64,000 nt of DNA from Streptomyces sp. TSRI0107 (lineage in GTDB: Bacteria > Actinomycetota > Actinomycetes > Streptomycetales > Streptomycetaceae): contig NZ_LIVZ01000006.1 in NCBI RefSeq assembly GCF_001905845.1, positions 1 to 64,000 of the forward strand. The letters run 5' to 3'. Shown piece after piece: positions 18,813-27,796 of the stretch (the first letter of the stretch is position 1; every line of letters begins with the position of its first letter). Below the pieces are notes generated by a model. That model had not been told where the DNA came from, made no database searches, and saw only the letters and a list, made by a program, of their open reading frames with translations. The translations under genes and the position numbers were made by a program.

Positions 18813-18929
18813 GCCCCACGCGCTCCGGCCCTGGCCGCGTCCCTTCAGACCCGGCCGCTGTTCCCCTCCCTCCGCCCTCGCGCGGGGCAACCACTCCGTT
18901 CGCTCCTCCGCCAAGGAACCACCGCACCC

Positions 18930-19469
18930 ATGAACAGCGACAGCGACCTGCAGATCGCCGGCGACATCCTCGAAGTACCGCACCTGCTCCAGACGCCGCG
19001 CGAGCACCCGGCCACCGTGGCGGAGTTCGTCGGCCTGGCCCGTTCCATCGCCGCCGACCGGGCCCAGTGGGAGCACCTGGTGCGCTACGACGCCGCCTCC
19101 CGCTGGTACCACCGGCTGCGCACCGGGCCCGGCTACGAGGTCTGGCTGCTGTCCTGGGTGCCCGGTCAGGGCAGCGGGCGGCACGATCACGGCCAGTCCT
19201 CCGGAGTGCTGACCGTCCTGGACGGCACGCTCACCGAGCACTCCGGGCGCCGTACCCGCGCGCTGGCCGCGGGCGCCCAGCGGGTGTTCGCGCCGGGGTA
19301 CGTGCACGAGGTCGTCAACGACAGCCTCGAACCGGCCGTGAGCCTGCACGTCTACTTCCCCGGCCTGACCGAGATGCCCATGCTCCCCCAGTCTCAGCTT
19401 CGTTCGACCGGGGGGACCCCCACGGCCCCGCACTGCGAAGCGGCACGGCCGCGTTCCCTGACTGTCTGA
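18930..19469 (+). CDS. cysteine dioxygenase family protein
   Basis: It is predicted to oxidise cysteine (or another thiol) to the sulfinic acid with a non-haem iron. The 179-residue cupin has the metal-binding HDHGQSSGVLTVLDG segment (three-His site with the later His in YVHEVVN) and the YEVWLLSWVPGQGSG lead-in. The C-terminal tail after FPGLTEMPM does not look native: it is encoded by a palindromic repeat at 19382-19422 and its flank. The gene precedes fbiA by 34 bases and may be co-transcribed with it. Control by the Cys-rich uORF upstream is inferred. Confidence 0.88.
   Translation: MNSDSDLQIAGDILEVPHLLQTPREHPATVAEFVGLARSIAADRAQWEHLVRYDAASRWYHRLRTGPGYEVWLLSWVPGQGSGRHDHGQSSGVLTVLDGTLTEHSGRRTRALAAGAQRVFAPGYVHEVVNDSLEPAVSLHVYFPGLTEMPMLPQSQLRSTGGTPTAPHCEAARPRSLTV
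19382..19422. repeat. palindromic REP-like element, copy A
   Basis: A GC-rich imperfect palindrome reads CTCCCCCA, then a variable hairpin containing AGCTTCGTTCGA, then GGGGGGACCCCCAC. A second copy with the same frame lies at 48549-48592. Copy A is inside the 3' end of the cysteine dioxygenase gene and encodes part of its C-terminus. Such C-run/G-run palindromes are scattered through Streptomyces chromosomes. Confidence 0.7.
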
Positions 19470-19503
19470 CGCGTTGTCGTACCCGCCTGCAAGACTGAAC
19501 CCC

Positions 19504-20463
19504 ATGCGCATTGTGGTTCTGGCAGGCGGTATCGGCGGTGCCCGGTTCCTGCGCGGTCTCAAGCGGGCCGTGCCGGACGCGGACATCACCGTCATCGGTA
19601 ACACCGGGGACGACATCCACCTCTTCGGGCTGAAGGTCTGCCCGGACCTCGACACGGTGATGTACACGCTCGGCGGCGGTATCAACGAGGAGCAGGGCTG
19701 GGGGCGAGCCGATGAGACCTTCCATCTGAAGGAGGAGCTGGCGGCGTACGGCGTGGGACCCGAATGGTTCGGGCTGGGCGACCGGGACTTCGCCACGCAC
19801 ATCGTGCGGACGCAGATGATCGGCGCCGGGTATCCGCTCAGCGCGGTGACCGAGGCGCTGTGCGACCGCTGGAAGCCGGGCGTACGGCTCATCCCGATGA
19901 CCGACGACCGGGTGGAGACCCATGTCGCGGTCGACCTGGACGGCGAACGCCGGGCGGTGCACTTCCAGGAGTACTGGGTACGGCTGCGGGCCTCCGTCCC
20001 CGCCCAGGCGATCGTGCCGGTCGGCGCCGAGCAGGCGAAGCCGGCACCCGGTGTCCTGGAGGCGATCGCCGAGGCGGACGTCGTCCTCTTCCCGCCCTCC
20101 AACCCCGTGGTGTCCGTCGGCACCATCCTCGCCGTGCCCGGCGTCCGTGAGGCCATCGCCGAGGCCGGGGTGCCGGTGGTGGGTCTGTCCCCCATCGTCG
20201 GGGACGCGCCGGTGCGGGGCATGGCCGACAAGGTGCTGGCCGCGGTCGGCGTCGAGGCCACGGCCGCCGCGGTGGCCGAGCACTACGGCTCCGGGCTGCT
20301 CGACGGCTGGCTGGTCGACACCGTCGACGCGGCGTCCGTCGCGCGCGTGGAGGCGGCCGGCATCCGCTGCAAGGCGGTGCCGCTGATGATGACCGACCTC
20401 GACGCGACCGCGCGGATGGCCCGCGAGGCGCTCGCACTGGCGGAGGAGGTGCGCGGCGCGTGA
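19504..20463 (+). CDS. fbiA: F420 biosynthesis transferase FbiA (CofD)
   Basis: It joins the phosphoenolpyruvyl (or 2-phospholactyl) guanosine intermediate to the deazaflavin Fo, giving (dehydro-)F420-0. The 319-residue protein starts MRIVVLAGGIGGARFLRGL at ATG 19504 and shows GNTGDDIHLFGL, CPDLDTVMYTL and ELLFPPSNP-like LFPPSNPVVSVG, all CofD signatures. Its stop overlaps the fbiB start. The fbiA-fbiB pair next to whiB is conserved with mycobacteria. Confidence 0.97.
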   Translation: MRIVVLAGGIGGARFLRGLKRAVPDADITVIGNTGDDIHLFGLKVCPDLDTVMYTLGGGINEEQGWGRADETFHLKEELAAYGVGPEWFGLGDRDFATHIVRTQMIGAGYPLSAVTEALCDRWKPGVRLIPMTDDRVETHVAVDLDGERRAVHFQEYWVRLRASVPAQAIVPVGAEQAKPAPGVLEAIAEADVVLFPPSNPVVSVGTILAVPGVREAIAEAGVPVVGLSPIVGDAPVRGMADKVLAAVGVEATAAAVAEHYGSGLLDGWLVDTVDAASVARVEAAGIRCKAVPLMMTDLDATARMAREALALAEEVRGA

Positions 20464-21815
20464 GCACCGAGCACAGCGCGTACGGCACCCCGGCGGACGG
20501 CGGCGCCGCGGACGTTTCCCCCGCCTACCGGGTCTGGGCCGTGCCCGGCATCCCCGAGATCGCCGCCGGGGACGACCTGGCCAAGCTGATCGCCGCCGCC
20601 GAACCGGGACTGGCCGACGGGGACGTCGTCCTGGTCACCTCGAAGATCGTCTCCAAGGCGGAGGGCCGGATCGTCGAGGCGGCGGACCGCGAGGCCGCGA
20701 TCGACGCGGAGACGGTCCGCGTGGTGGCCCGGCGCGGCACCCTGCGCATCGTCGAGAACCGGCGCGGCCTGGTGATGGCGGCCGCCGGCGTCGACGCCTC
20801 CAACACGCCGGCCGGCACGGTACTGCTGCTCCCCGAGGACCCGGACGCCTCCGCGCGGGCCATCCGCGACGGGCTGCGCGACACTCTCGGTGTCGACGTC
20901 GGCGTCGTCGTCACCGACACCTTCGGGCGGCCCTGGCGGTCGGGGCTCACCGACGTCGCGATCGGCGCCGCCGGGGTGCACGTCCTGGACGATCTGCGCG
21001 GTGGCACGGACGCCCACGGCAACCCGCTCAGCGCCACCGTCGTCGCCACCGCCGACGAACTCGCCGCCGCCGGCGACCTGGTCAAGGGCAAGGCGGCCGG
21101 GCTGCCCGTCGCCGTGGTGCGCGGGCTGCCGCACGTGGTCGCGGCCGGGCAGGACGGCGACGGCGCCCGGGCGCTGGTGCGCGACGCGCGCGACGACATG
21201 TTCCGGCTGGGCACGTCCGAGGCGGTACGGGAAGCGGTCACCCAGCGCCGCACGGTCCGCTCGTTCACGGACCAGCCCGTCGACCCGGGCGCGGTACGCC
21301 GCGCGGTGGCCGCCGCCGTGACCGCGCCCGCGCCGCACCACACCACGCCCTGGCGTTTCGTCCTGCTGGAGTCGCAGGAGTCCCGCACCCGGCTGCTCGA
21401 CGCGATGCGCGAGGCGTGGATCGCGGACCTGCGCCGGGACGGCAAGAGCGAGGAGTCCATCGCCAGGCGGATGCGGCGCGGTGACGTGCTGCGCAACGCG
21501 CCGTACCTGGCCGTGCCGTGCCTCGTCATGGACGGCTCGCACACCTATGGGGACGCGCGGCGGGACGGGGCCGAGCGGGAGATGTTCGTGGTCGCCACCG
21601 GCGCCGGGGTGCAGAACTTCCTCGTCGCGCTGGCCGGGGAACGGCTCGGGTCCGCGTGGGTGTCGTCCACGATGTTCTGCCGGGACGTGGTCCGGGAGGT
21701 GCTGGGGCTGCCGGAGGACTGGGATCCGATGGGCGCCGTGGCGATCGGGCATCCGGCGGAGGCGCCGAGACCGCGGGCCGAGCGGGACGCGGGGGCGTTC
21801 ATCGAGGTGCGGTGA
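20460..21815 (+). CDS. fbiB: bifunctional F420:L-glutamate ligase / FMN reductase FbiB
   Basis: Residues about 20-245 form the CofE-type gamma-glutamyl ligase (VLVTSKIVSKAEGR, VVVTDTFGRPWRSGLTDVAIG), which adds the glutamate tail to F420-0. Residues about 255-445 form a nitroreductase-fold domain (RRTVRSFTDQPVDPGAVRRAV, APHHTTPWRFVLLE), which in actinobacteria binds FMN and reduces dehydro-F420-0. The 451-residue length matches the fused actinobacterial form. The GTG start overlaps the fbiA stop by four bases, indicating translational coupling. Confidence 0.97.
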   Translation: MSTEHSAYGTPADGGAADVSPAYRVWAVPGIPEIAAGDDLAKLIAAAEPGLADGDVVLVTSKIVSKAEGRIVEAADREAAIDAETVRVVARRGTLRIVENRRGLVMAAAGVDASNTPAGTVLLLPEDPDASARAIRDGLRDTLGVDVGVVVTDTFGRPWRSGLTDVAIGAAGVHVLDDLRGGTDAHGNPLSATVVATADELAAAGDLVKGKAAGLPVAVVRGLPHVVAAGQDGDGARALVRDARDDMFRLGTSEAVREAVTQRRTVRSFTDQPVDPGAVRRAVAAAVTAPAPHHTTPWRFVLLESQESRTRLLDAMREAWIADLRRDGKSEESIARRMRRGDVLRNAPYLAVPCLVMDGSHTYGDARRDGAEREMFVVATGAGVQNFLVALAGERLGSAWVSSTMFCRDVVREVLGLPEDWDPMGAVAIGHPAEAPRPRAERDAGAFIEVR

Positions 21816-21888
21816 CCGTACGCTCGTAGAGTCCCTTTTCCACTGCTCCCCATATTTCTGCTGATCCCCATCCCTAGGACCTCACCTC

Positions 21889-22890
21889 GTGGCAGGACGT
21901 TTCGCTCCCCGGCCCACCCGTACGACCGTGCGCGGTGGGCAGGTCGCCGTGCCCGGCGGGGTGCCGCGGCCGGCGAGCGGGCCGGGGCGGGTGCGGACGT
22001 ACGCGCCGGACGGGCCGCTGGATCTCGGGCTGGTGCTGGGGCCGCTGCGGCGCGGCCCCGGCGACCCGACGTTCCGGGCGACGCCCGACGGGTCCGTCTG
22101 GCGGACCAGCCGGACCCCCGCCGGGCCCGGGACGCTGCGGGTCACCGCGCACGGCACCGACGTGCGCGGCGAGGCGTGGGGGCCGGGGGCGGAGTGGCTG
22201 CTCGACCGGCTGCCGGAGCTGCTGGGGGCGGCGGACGACCCGTCGGCCTTCACGCCCCGGCACCGGCTGGTGGCGATGACCCGGCATCGGCGGCCGGGGC
22301 TGCGGCTGACGCGGACGGGGCTGGTGCTGGAGTCGTTGATCCCGTCGATCCTGGAGCAGAAGGTCACGACGGACGAGGCGTATCGGGCGTGGCGGCTGCT
22401 GGTACGGAAGTTCGGCGAGCCGGCGCCGGGGCCCGTGCCCGGGGGCATGTGTGTGATGCCGGAGCCCCGGACGTGGGCGCTGATCCCCTCCTGGGAATGG
22501 CATCGGGCCGGGGTCGACAACAAGCGGGCGTCGACGGTCCTGCGAGCCGTGCGGGTCGCCGCGCGGCTGGAGGAGGCCGTGCGGATGGACCCGGTCGCGG
22601 CGCGGGCGCGGCTGGAGGTCGTGCCGGGGATCGGGCCCTGGACGTCCGCGGAGGTCGTGCAGCGCAGTCATGGGGCGGCGGACGAGGTGACCGTCGGCGA
22701 CGTGCACCTGCCGGGCATCGTGGGCTGGGCGCTGGCCGGGGACCGGGACGCCGACGACGCGGAGATGCTGCGGTTGCTGGAGCCCTATGCGGGGCAGCGG
22801 CACCGGGCGGCCCGGCTGATTCTGCTGAGCGGGAAGGTGCCGGCCCGGCGGGTGCCGAAGATGCCGGTGTGGGACATCGGACGTCTGTAG
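21889..22890 (+). CDS. AlkA-like HhH-GPD DNA glycosylase family protein
   Basis: The 333-residue protein resembles DNA-3-methyladenine glycosylase 2: an N-terminal beta-rich part, then a helical domain with ESLIPSILEQKVTTDEAYRAWR and the helix-hairpin-helix LEVVPGIGPWTSAEVVQRS, followed about 15 residues later by the catalytic-aspartate region TVGDVHLPG. It is predicted to excise alkylated bases. It starts GTG 21889, 73 bases after fbiB on the same strand; no functional link to F420 is evident. Confidence 0.88.
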   Translation: MAGRFAPRPTRTTVRGGQVAVPGGVPRPASGPGRVRTYAPDGPLDLGLVLGPLRRGPGDPTFRATPDGSVWRTSRTPAGPGTLRVTAHGTDVRGEAWGPGAEWLLDRLPELLGAADDPSAFTPRHRLVAMTRHRRPGLRLTRTGLVLESLIPSILEQKVTTDEAYRAWRLLVRKFGEPAPGPVPGGMCVMPEPRTWALIPSWEWHRAGVDNKRASTVLRAVRVAARLEEAVRMDPVAARARLEVVPGIGPWTSAEVVQRSHGAADEVTVGDVHLPGIVGWALAGDRDADDAEMLRLLEPYAGQRHRAARLILLSGKVPARRVPKMPVWDIGRL

Positions 22891-22963
22891 GCGCTGGGCG
22901 GGGGCGGGCACGCGACCCGGTGTGGCGGGGTGCTGCCGCGCCCACCCCCTCTCCCGCCGGCCC

Positions 22964-24046
22964 CTACTGATCCGACGAGAAGCGCACCGCCCGCGCCGGG
23001 ATGCGGGCGTCGCACCACACCCGCATGCCGTCGCGGAGTTCGTTGTCGGGGCCGACGACCGCGCCGTCGCCGATGACCGTGCCGGTGAGGACGGTGCGTT
23101 CGCCGACACGGGCGCGGGTGCCGATGAGGGAGTCGGTGACGACCGCGCCGGGTTCGATGACGGCACCGGGCAGGATCGTCGAGCCGAACACCCGCGCGCC
23201 CTCGGCCACGAACGCGCCCTCGCCGACCACCGTGCCGCCCGCCAGCTTCGCGTCCGGCGCGACCGTCGCCGTGGGCAGGACGAGCCGGTCGCCGCAGCGG
23301 CCCGGCACGGCCGGGGACGGGGCGCGGCCGAGGACCAGGTCCGCCGAGCCGCGTACGAACGCCGCCGGGGTGCCCAGGTCCAGCCAGTAGGTGGAGTCGA
23401 CCATGCCCTGGAGGTGGGCGCCCGCCGAGAGCAGGTCGGGGAAGGTCTCGCGTTCCACCGACACCGGTCTGCCCGCCGGGATCGTGTCGATCACCGAGCG
23501 GCGGAAGACGTACGCCCCCGCGTTGATCTGGTCGGTGACGATCTCCTCCGGCGTCTGCGGCTTCTCCAGGAACGCCTGCACCCGTCCCGTCTCGTCCGTC
23601 GGGACCAGGCCGTACGCCCTCGGGTCCGTCACCTTGGTCAGGTGGAGGGAGACGTCCGCGCCGGTCGTCTCGTGGGTGCGGACCAGGGCCCGGATGTCCA
23701 GGCCGGTGAGGATGTCGCCGTTGAAGACGAGAATCGGGTCGTCCGGGCCCGAGTGCAGCCGGGACGCCACGTTGCGGATCGCGCCGCCCGTGCCGAGGGG
23801 TTCCTCCTCGGTGACGTACTCGATGTGCAGTCCGAGCGACGAACCGTCACCGAAGTACGGTTCGAAGACCTCCGCCAGATAGGACGTCGCGAGCACGATG
23901 TGCTCGACCCCCGCCGCCCGCGCCCGCGCCAGCTGGTGCGTGAGGAACGGCACCCCCGCCGCCCTGACCATGGGCTTGGGCGTGTGCACCGTGAGCGGGC
24001 GCAGCCGAGTGCCCTTGCCGCCGACCAGGAGGATCGCTTCTGTCAC
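22964..24046 (-). CDS. sugar-phosphate nucleotidyltransferase (mannose-1-phosphate guanylyltransferase-like)
   Basis: The 360-residue protein has the nucleotidyltransferase signature LVGGKGTRLRPLTVHTPKPM at the N-terminus, VFNGDILTGLD (metal Asp) and FLEKPQTPEE, and a left-handed beta-helix C-terminus with hexapeptide repeats (about 255-345: VVGEGAFVAEGARVFGSTI). The mycobacterial gene in the same position makes GDP-mannose from mannose-1-phosphate. With manA and manB this gives a route to mannosyl donors for glycoproteins, PIMs or wall glycans. Nucleotide specificity is inferred, not read. Confidence 0.9.
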   Translation of the reverse strand: MTEAILLVGGKGTRLRPLTVHTPKPMVRAAGVPFLTHQLARARAAGVEHIVLATSYLAEVFEPYFGDGSSLGLHIEYVTEEEPLGTGGAIRNVASRLHSGPDDPILVFNGDILTGLDIRALVRTHETTGADVSLHLTKVTDPRAYGLVPTDETGRVQAFLEKPQTPEEIVTDQINAGAYVFRRSVIDTIPAGRPVSVERETFPDLLSAGAHLQGMVDSTYWLDLGTPAAFVRGSADLVLGRAPSPAVPGRCGDRLVLPTATVAPDAKLAGGTVVGEGAFVAEGARVFGSTILPGAVIEPGAVVTDSLIGTRARVGERTVLTGTVIGDGAVVGPDNELRDGMRVWCDARIPARAVRFSSDQ

Positions 24047-24186
24047 CTGTCGTCTCTGCTTCCTGCCGGGACCGGCCGAACTGTCTTTCGGCCGGCCAGT
24101 GTATGCAGACCGTCGTCCGGCAGCTTCGACGGCGTGCGACGTCGCGTCGCGTTCTCATTCCCCCGCCCCCCTGCCGCTCGCCCGTC

Positions 24187-25527
24187 TCAGTCACGGCCCT
24201 GGTAGTACGCCGCGTATCCGCGGACCGAGCCGAGCTTCGCGTAGAGCTGCCGTCCCGGGCACTGTGTGGCGAATCCGTCCCGGTGCCCGGAGATTACATT
24301 CAGTCGTACCTTCTTACCTTTTCGGTAGAGATTGCCACCGCCGGACTTCAGATATGTCTTGCCACGCGGATTGCCCCCGTGCAGGCCCAGCTTCCATGCC
24401 GTCAGCCGGCCGAGTGCCTTCACCGTGGCTTTCGAGGGTTTGGCCGTGTCAAAGGTGCCGAGTACGGCGATTCCCATGCTGTCGGTGTTGAAGCCGAGGG
24501 TGTGCGCGCCCATGACGGGCTTCGTCACGCCCCCTGCCCGGCCCTCGTAGATGTTTCCGCACTTGTCGACGACGAAGTTGTAGCCGATGTCCCGCCAGCC
24601 CATGCTCTTCACGTGGTAGCGGTAGATACCTCGAATGACTGAGGGCGCCTGGGAGCAGCTGTAGTTGTTGCCGGTGGCGGAGTGGTGCACGAAGGCCGCT
24701 TTCACCTTCTTGGTGTAGACGAACTTCCTCTCGCGCAGCTTCTCGTCCGCGCCCCAGCCGCTGCGGCTGACGATGCGTGGGCGCGGGGCGGTCTTCGGCT
24801 TCGTCCGTACGTCGTCCTCGAGTTCGGCGGCGGAGAGCGACGCGAAGGCCGACGAGTCCAGGCCTGGGAACGCGGTGGGGCTGTCCTCGTCGGAGGCGTC
24901 TTCGTTCTCGGAAGAGTCTTCGTTCTCGGAGGTCTCTTCGTTCTCGGAAGCGTCCTCGTCGGAGGTGTCCTCGCCGTCTCCGGGGTCGACGAGTTCCAGG
25001 CGGAGACCGGACGGCAGCGGCGACCGCGCGGCACGGTCCCCGTGCCCGTCGGACTCTTCCGTCGCCCGCACCCTGACCTCCACACCGTCCGACTCCCCCA
25101 CCCACAGCGGTGCCGTGGCGCCGCGGACGTGGTCCGAGGCGCGCTCGGAGGTGCCGGGATCGGCCGCGTGCTCGCCGGTGTGGCTCTCCAGGTCCTGCCA
25201 TTCGGACCAGTCGCCGGAGTCCGCCGCGCGGGTGCGGACCTGGACACGGCCGTGTAGTTCGGTGTCGGGGTCCTCCCAGACGACGCCGACCAGCGAGAAG
25301 CGCCGTACGTCACGACGGGGCAGGCCCTGTTCGGCGGCGGCGCCGGGGACGCGGTCGGTGGTGAGCGGAGCGAGGGGCAGGGACTGGGTGCTGCCCGCGG
25401 CCTCCCTTACCCCTGCCTCCCCGGCCATGCCCGGTGCCGCGGCCGCCGGTGCCGCGGGCAGGGTCAGCGGGAGGGCGAGGGCGGCCGCACAGGTCACGCC
25501 GATGGACGAAGCAAGGAATCCACGCAT
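24187..25527 (-). CDS. secreted N-acetylmuramoyl-L-alanine amidase (PGRP/amidase_2 domain)
   Basis: It should cleave the stem peptide from muramic acid in peptidoglycan. From ATG 25527 (446 residues) there is a signal peptide (MRGFLASSIGVTCAAALAL ending near APAAAAP), a beta-rich region (about 75-180), an acidic Glu/Asn/Asp/Ser repeat (about 190-225), and a PGRP domain (about 255-440) with zinc ligands in VHHSATG, SGHRDG and QCPG and the core DIGYNFVVDKCGNIYEGR. An ATG six codons upstream is possible but lacks a ribosome-binding site. It is divergent from the TIGR03089 gene. Confidence 0.92.
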   Translation of the reverse strand: MRGFLASSIGVTCAAALALPLTLPAAPAAAAPGMAGEAGVREAAGSTQSLPLAPLTTDRVPGAAAEQGLPRRDVRRFSLVGVVWEDPDTELHGRVQVRTRAADSGDWSEWQDLESHTGEHAADPGTSERASDHVRGATAPLWVGESDGVEVRVRATEESDGHGDRAARSPLPSGLRLELVDPGDGEDTSDEDASENEETSENEDSSENEDASDEDSPTAFPGLDSSAFASLSAAELEDDVRTKPKTAPRPRIVSRSGWGADEKLRERKFVYTKKVKAAFVHHSATGNNYSCSQAPSVIRGIYRYHVKSMGWRDIGYNFVVDKCGNIYEGRAGGVTKPVMGAHTLGFNTDSMGIAVLGTFDTAKPSKATVKALGRLTAWKLGLHGGNPRGKTYLKSGGGNLYRKGKKVRLNVISGHRDGFATQCPGRQLYAKLGSVRGYAAYYQGRD

Positions 25528-25667
25528 GCCCCCGATCCTGGACATAGTCAGACAAGTCTGTCCATCGGGGACTTGGGCGGAACTGACGGGCCGTCGGGGT
25601 GCGGTTCGTCCGAACCGGTGGTGTCGCCACTCGGATCCGGGCGGCGCGCCCGCGTACGCTTGCGCGG

Positions 25668-26426
25668 GTGACTGCCACCGATCGCACCCCTGCCGACCTG
25701 CTGCGTTCCGCGCTCGCCGCGGACCCCGCGCGTCCCCTCGTGACCTTCTACGACGACGCCACCGGCGAACGCGTCGAACTGTCCGTGGCCACCTTCGCCA
25801 ATTGGGTGGCCAAGACCGCGAACCTCCTCCAGGACGAGCTGTCCGCCGAGCCCGGGGACCGGGTCGCGCTGCTGCTGCCCGCGCACTGGCAGACGGCGGT
25901 GTGGCTGCTGGCGTGTTCGTCGGTGGGCGTGATCGCGGACGTGGAGGGCGATCCGGCGCGGGCGGACCACGTCGTGGCCGGGCCCGGGCGGTTCGAGGCG
26001 GGGCTGGCCTGCGACGGGGACCGGTACGCGCTGTCGCTGGCGCCGCTCGGGCGGCGGTTCGTCCCGAATCCGCCGGCCGGGTACTCCGACTACGCCGTCG
26101 ACGTGCCGAGTCACGGGGACCGCTTCACGCCGTACGCGCCGGTGGATCCGGAGGCGCCGGCGCTGATCGTCGCCGGGGCGGAGTTCACCGGGGCGGAGAT
26201 CGTGGAGCGGGCCCGGGCGGACGCGGGGGCGCTGGGGCTCATCGGCCCGGGCACGCGGATTCTGTCGGCGTTGCCGTACGACACCTGGGAGGGGCTGAGC
26301 GCGGGGCTGTACGGGCCGCTGGCGTCCGGCGGGTCCGTGGTGCTGTGCCGGAATCTGGAGCAGCTGGACGGGGAGGCGCTGGCCAAGCGGATCGAGAGCG
26401 AGCGGGTGACGGCGGTCTCCCGGTAG
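25668..26426 (+). CDS. TIGR03089-family protein (truncated acyl-adenylate-like fold)
   Basis: The 252-residue protein from GTG 25668 resembles the N-terminal subdomain of AMP-binding enzymes: TFYDDATGERVELSVATFANWVAKTANLL is like the start of acyl-CoA synthetases. It has no ATP-binding P-loop-like motif and lacks the remainder of that fold. This is normal for TIGR03089, a high-GC actinobacterial family of unknown function found next to LCP genes. The pairing holds here, with an LCP gene 179 bases downstream. Confidence 0.85.
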   Translation: MTATDRTPADLLRSALAADPARPLVTFYDDATGERVELSVATFANWVAKTANLLQDELSAEPGDRVALLLPAHWQTAVWLLACSSVGVIADVEGDPARADHVVAGPGRFEAGLACDGDRYALSLAPLGRRFVPNPPAGYSDYAVDVPSHGDRFTPYAPVDPEAPALIVAGAEFTGAEIVERARADAGALGLIGPGTRILSALPYDTWEGLSAGLYGPLASGGSVVLCRNLEQLDGEALAKRIESERVTAVSR

Positions 26427-26605
26427 GCACGCGGGGCCCAGCGGCCGGGGCTGCGGCGAACCGCTGAACCTCTGAGCCGCTGGACCGCTGGACCGCTCCC
26501 TCACCCGTTCGGCCCACCCCACCCCGCGCCCCCACCCCATCCACGCCATGGTCGTAGGAGCAAGCAGGACGACACGCTCGTACGCCATGAGGGGTGGAGT
26601 CAGTC

Positions 26606-27796
26606 GTGATCGGCACCGCAGGCACGCCTTCCGGGCGCACGAGCCGGGCCCTCGGGCCGGGGCTCGGGGTGTCTGCCTCCGGCGTCGGGCTGATACGCCG
26701 CCGGCGGCGGCGCTGGATACGGTGCGGCACCCTGGGCGTCACCGCCGTCGTGGTGGTGGCCGTCGGGACCACTTCCGTGATCTACGCGAAGCTCGACGGG
26801 AACATCACCCCCGACGAGGCCGCCGCCGCCGAGCTGGCGCGCTACGAGCGGGAGCGCCCCACCGCCCTGGTGCGGGACGCGCGGAACATCCTGGTCATCG
26901 GCTCGGACTCGCGCTCCGGCGACGACAACGGGCGCTACGGGCGGGACTCGGGGACCGAGCGGTCGGACACCGCCATACTGCTGCACCTCGCCGCGGGCCG
27001 CCGCAGCGCGACCGCCGTGTCCATACCCCGCGACCTGATGGTGGACGTACCGGACTGCCGCCGCCCGGACGGCAGCCGTACCGAGCCGATGTTCGCGATG
27101 TTCAACTACGCCTTCGAATCGGGCGGCTCCGCGTGCTCCGTCCGCACCCTGGAGCAGTTGACGGGCATTCGCATCGACCATCACATCGTCGTCGACTTCA
27201 CCGGCTTCAAGAAAATGGTCGACGCCGTCGACGGGGTGCGTATCTGCCTCAAGGAACCAATTCATGACAAGGCCGCCAAACTTCGCCTTCCCGCCGGCAC
27301 GGTGACGCTCAACGGGGAACAGGCCCTCGGTTACGTCCGCGCCCGCAAGTCGCTCGGCAACGGCAGCGACACCGACCGCATGGAGCGCCAGCAGCGCTTC
27401 CTCGCGGCCCTCGTCAACAAGGTGCGCGGCAACGACGTCCTGCTGAACCCGGTGAAGCTGTACCCCGTGCTGGACGCGGCGACCTCCGCCCTCACCACCG
27501 ATCCGGGGCTGGCCAGTCTGCGCGGTTTGTACCAACTCGTCCGTGGGCTCCGCGACATCCCCACCGAACAGGTGCAGTTCCTGACGGTTCCGAGGGAGTC
27601 GTACGTCTACAACGCCAATCGCGACCAGCTCGTGGAGCCGGAGGCGGAGCGCCTCTTCGAGCAGCTGCGTGCGGACCGCCCGGTGGCGGTGACCCCGGAC
27701 CCGGGCCGTGCCGAGGACTCCGGGGAACCCGGATCGGACTCCTCCCCGGCCCCCACCTTCCGCGGGAACACCGCCGCGGACGACGACTGCCGATGA
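26606..27796 (+). CDS. LCP (LytR-CpsA-Psr) family phosphotransferase, paralogue 1
   Basis: LCP enzymes move polymers such as teichoic acids or glycans from polyprenyl phosphate onto peptidoglycan. This 396-residue protein starts GTG 26606 six bases after GGTGGAG. It has a basic N-terminus, one TM (about 45-65), then the LCP domain with NILVIGSDSRSGD, SDTAILLHL, SIPRDLMVDVPD, QLTGIRIDHHIVVDFTGF and QALGYVRARKSLGNGSDTDRMERQQRFL. No LytR_C domain follows; the tail is short and Pro/Asp-rich. It is the first of five LCP genes in 10 kb. Confidence 0.93.
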   Translation: MIGTAGTPSGRTSRALGPGLGVSASGVGLIRRRRRRWIRCGTLGVTAVVVVAVGTTSVIYAKLDGNITPDEAAAAELARYERERPTALVRDARNILVIGSDSRSGDDNGRYGRDSGTERSDTAILLHLAAGRRSATAVSIPRDLMVDVPDCRRPDGSRTEPMFAMFNYAFESGGSACSVRTLEQLTGIRIDHHIVVDFTGFKKMVDAVDGVRICLKEPIHDKAAKLRLPAGTVTLNGEQALGYVRARKSLGNGSDTDRMERQQRFLAALVNKVRGNDVLLNPVKLYPVLDAATSALTTDPGLASLRGLYQLVRGLRDIPTEQVQFLTVPRESYVYNANRDQLVEPEAERLFEQLRADRPVAVTPDPGRAEDSGEPGSDSSPAPTFRGNTAADDDCR

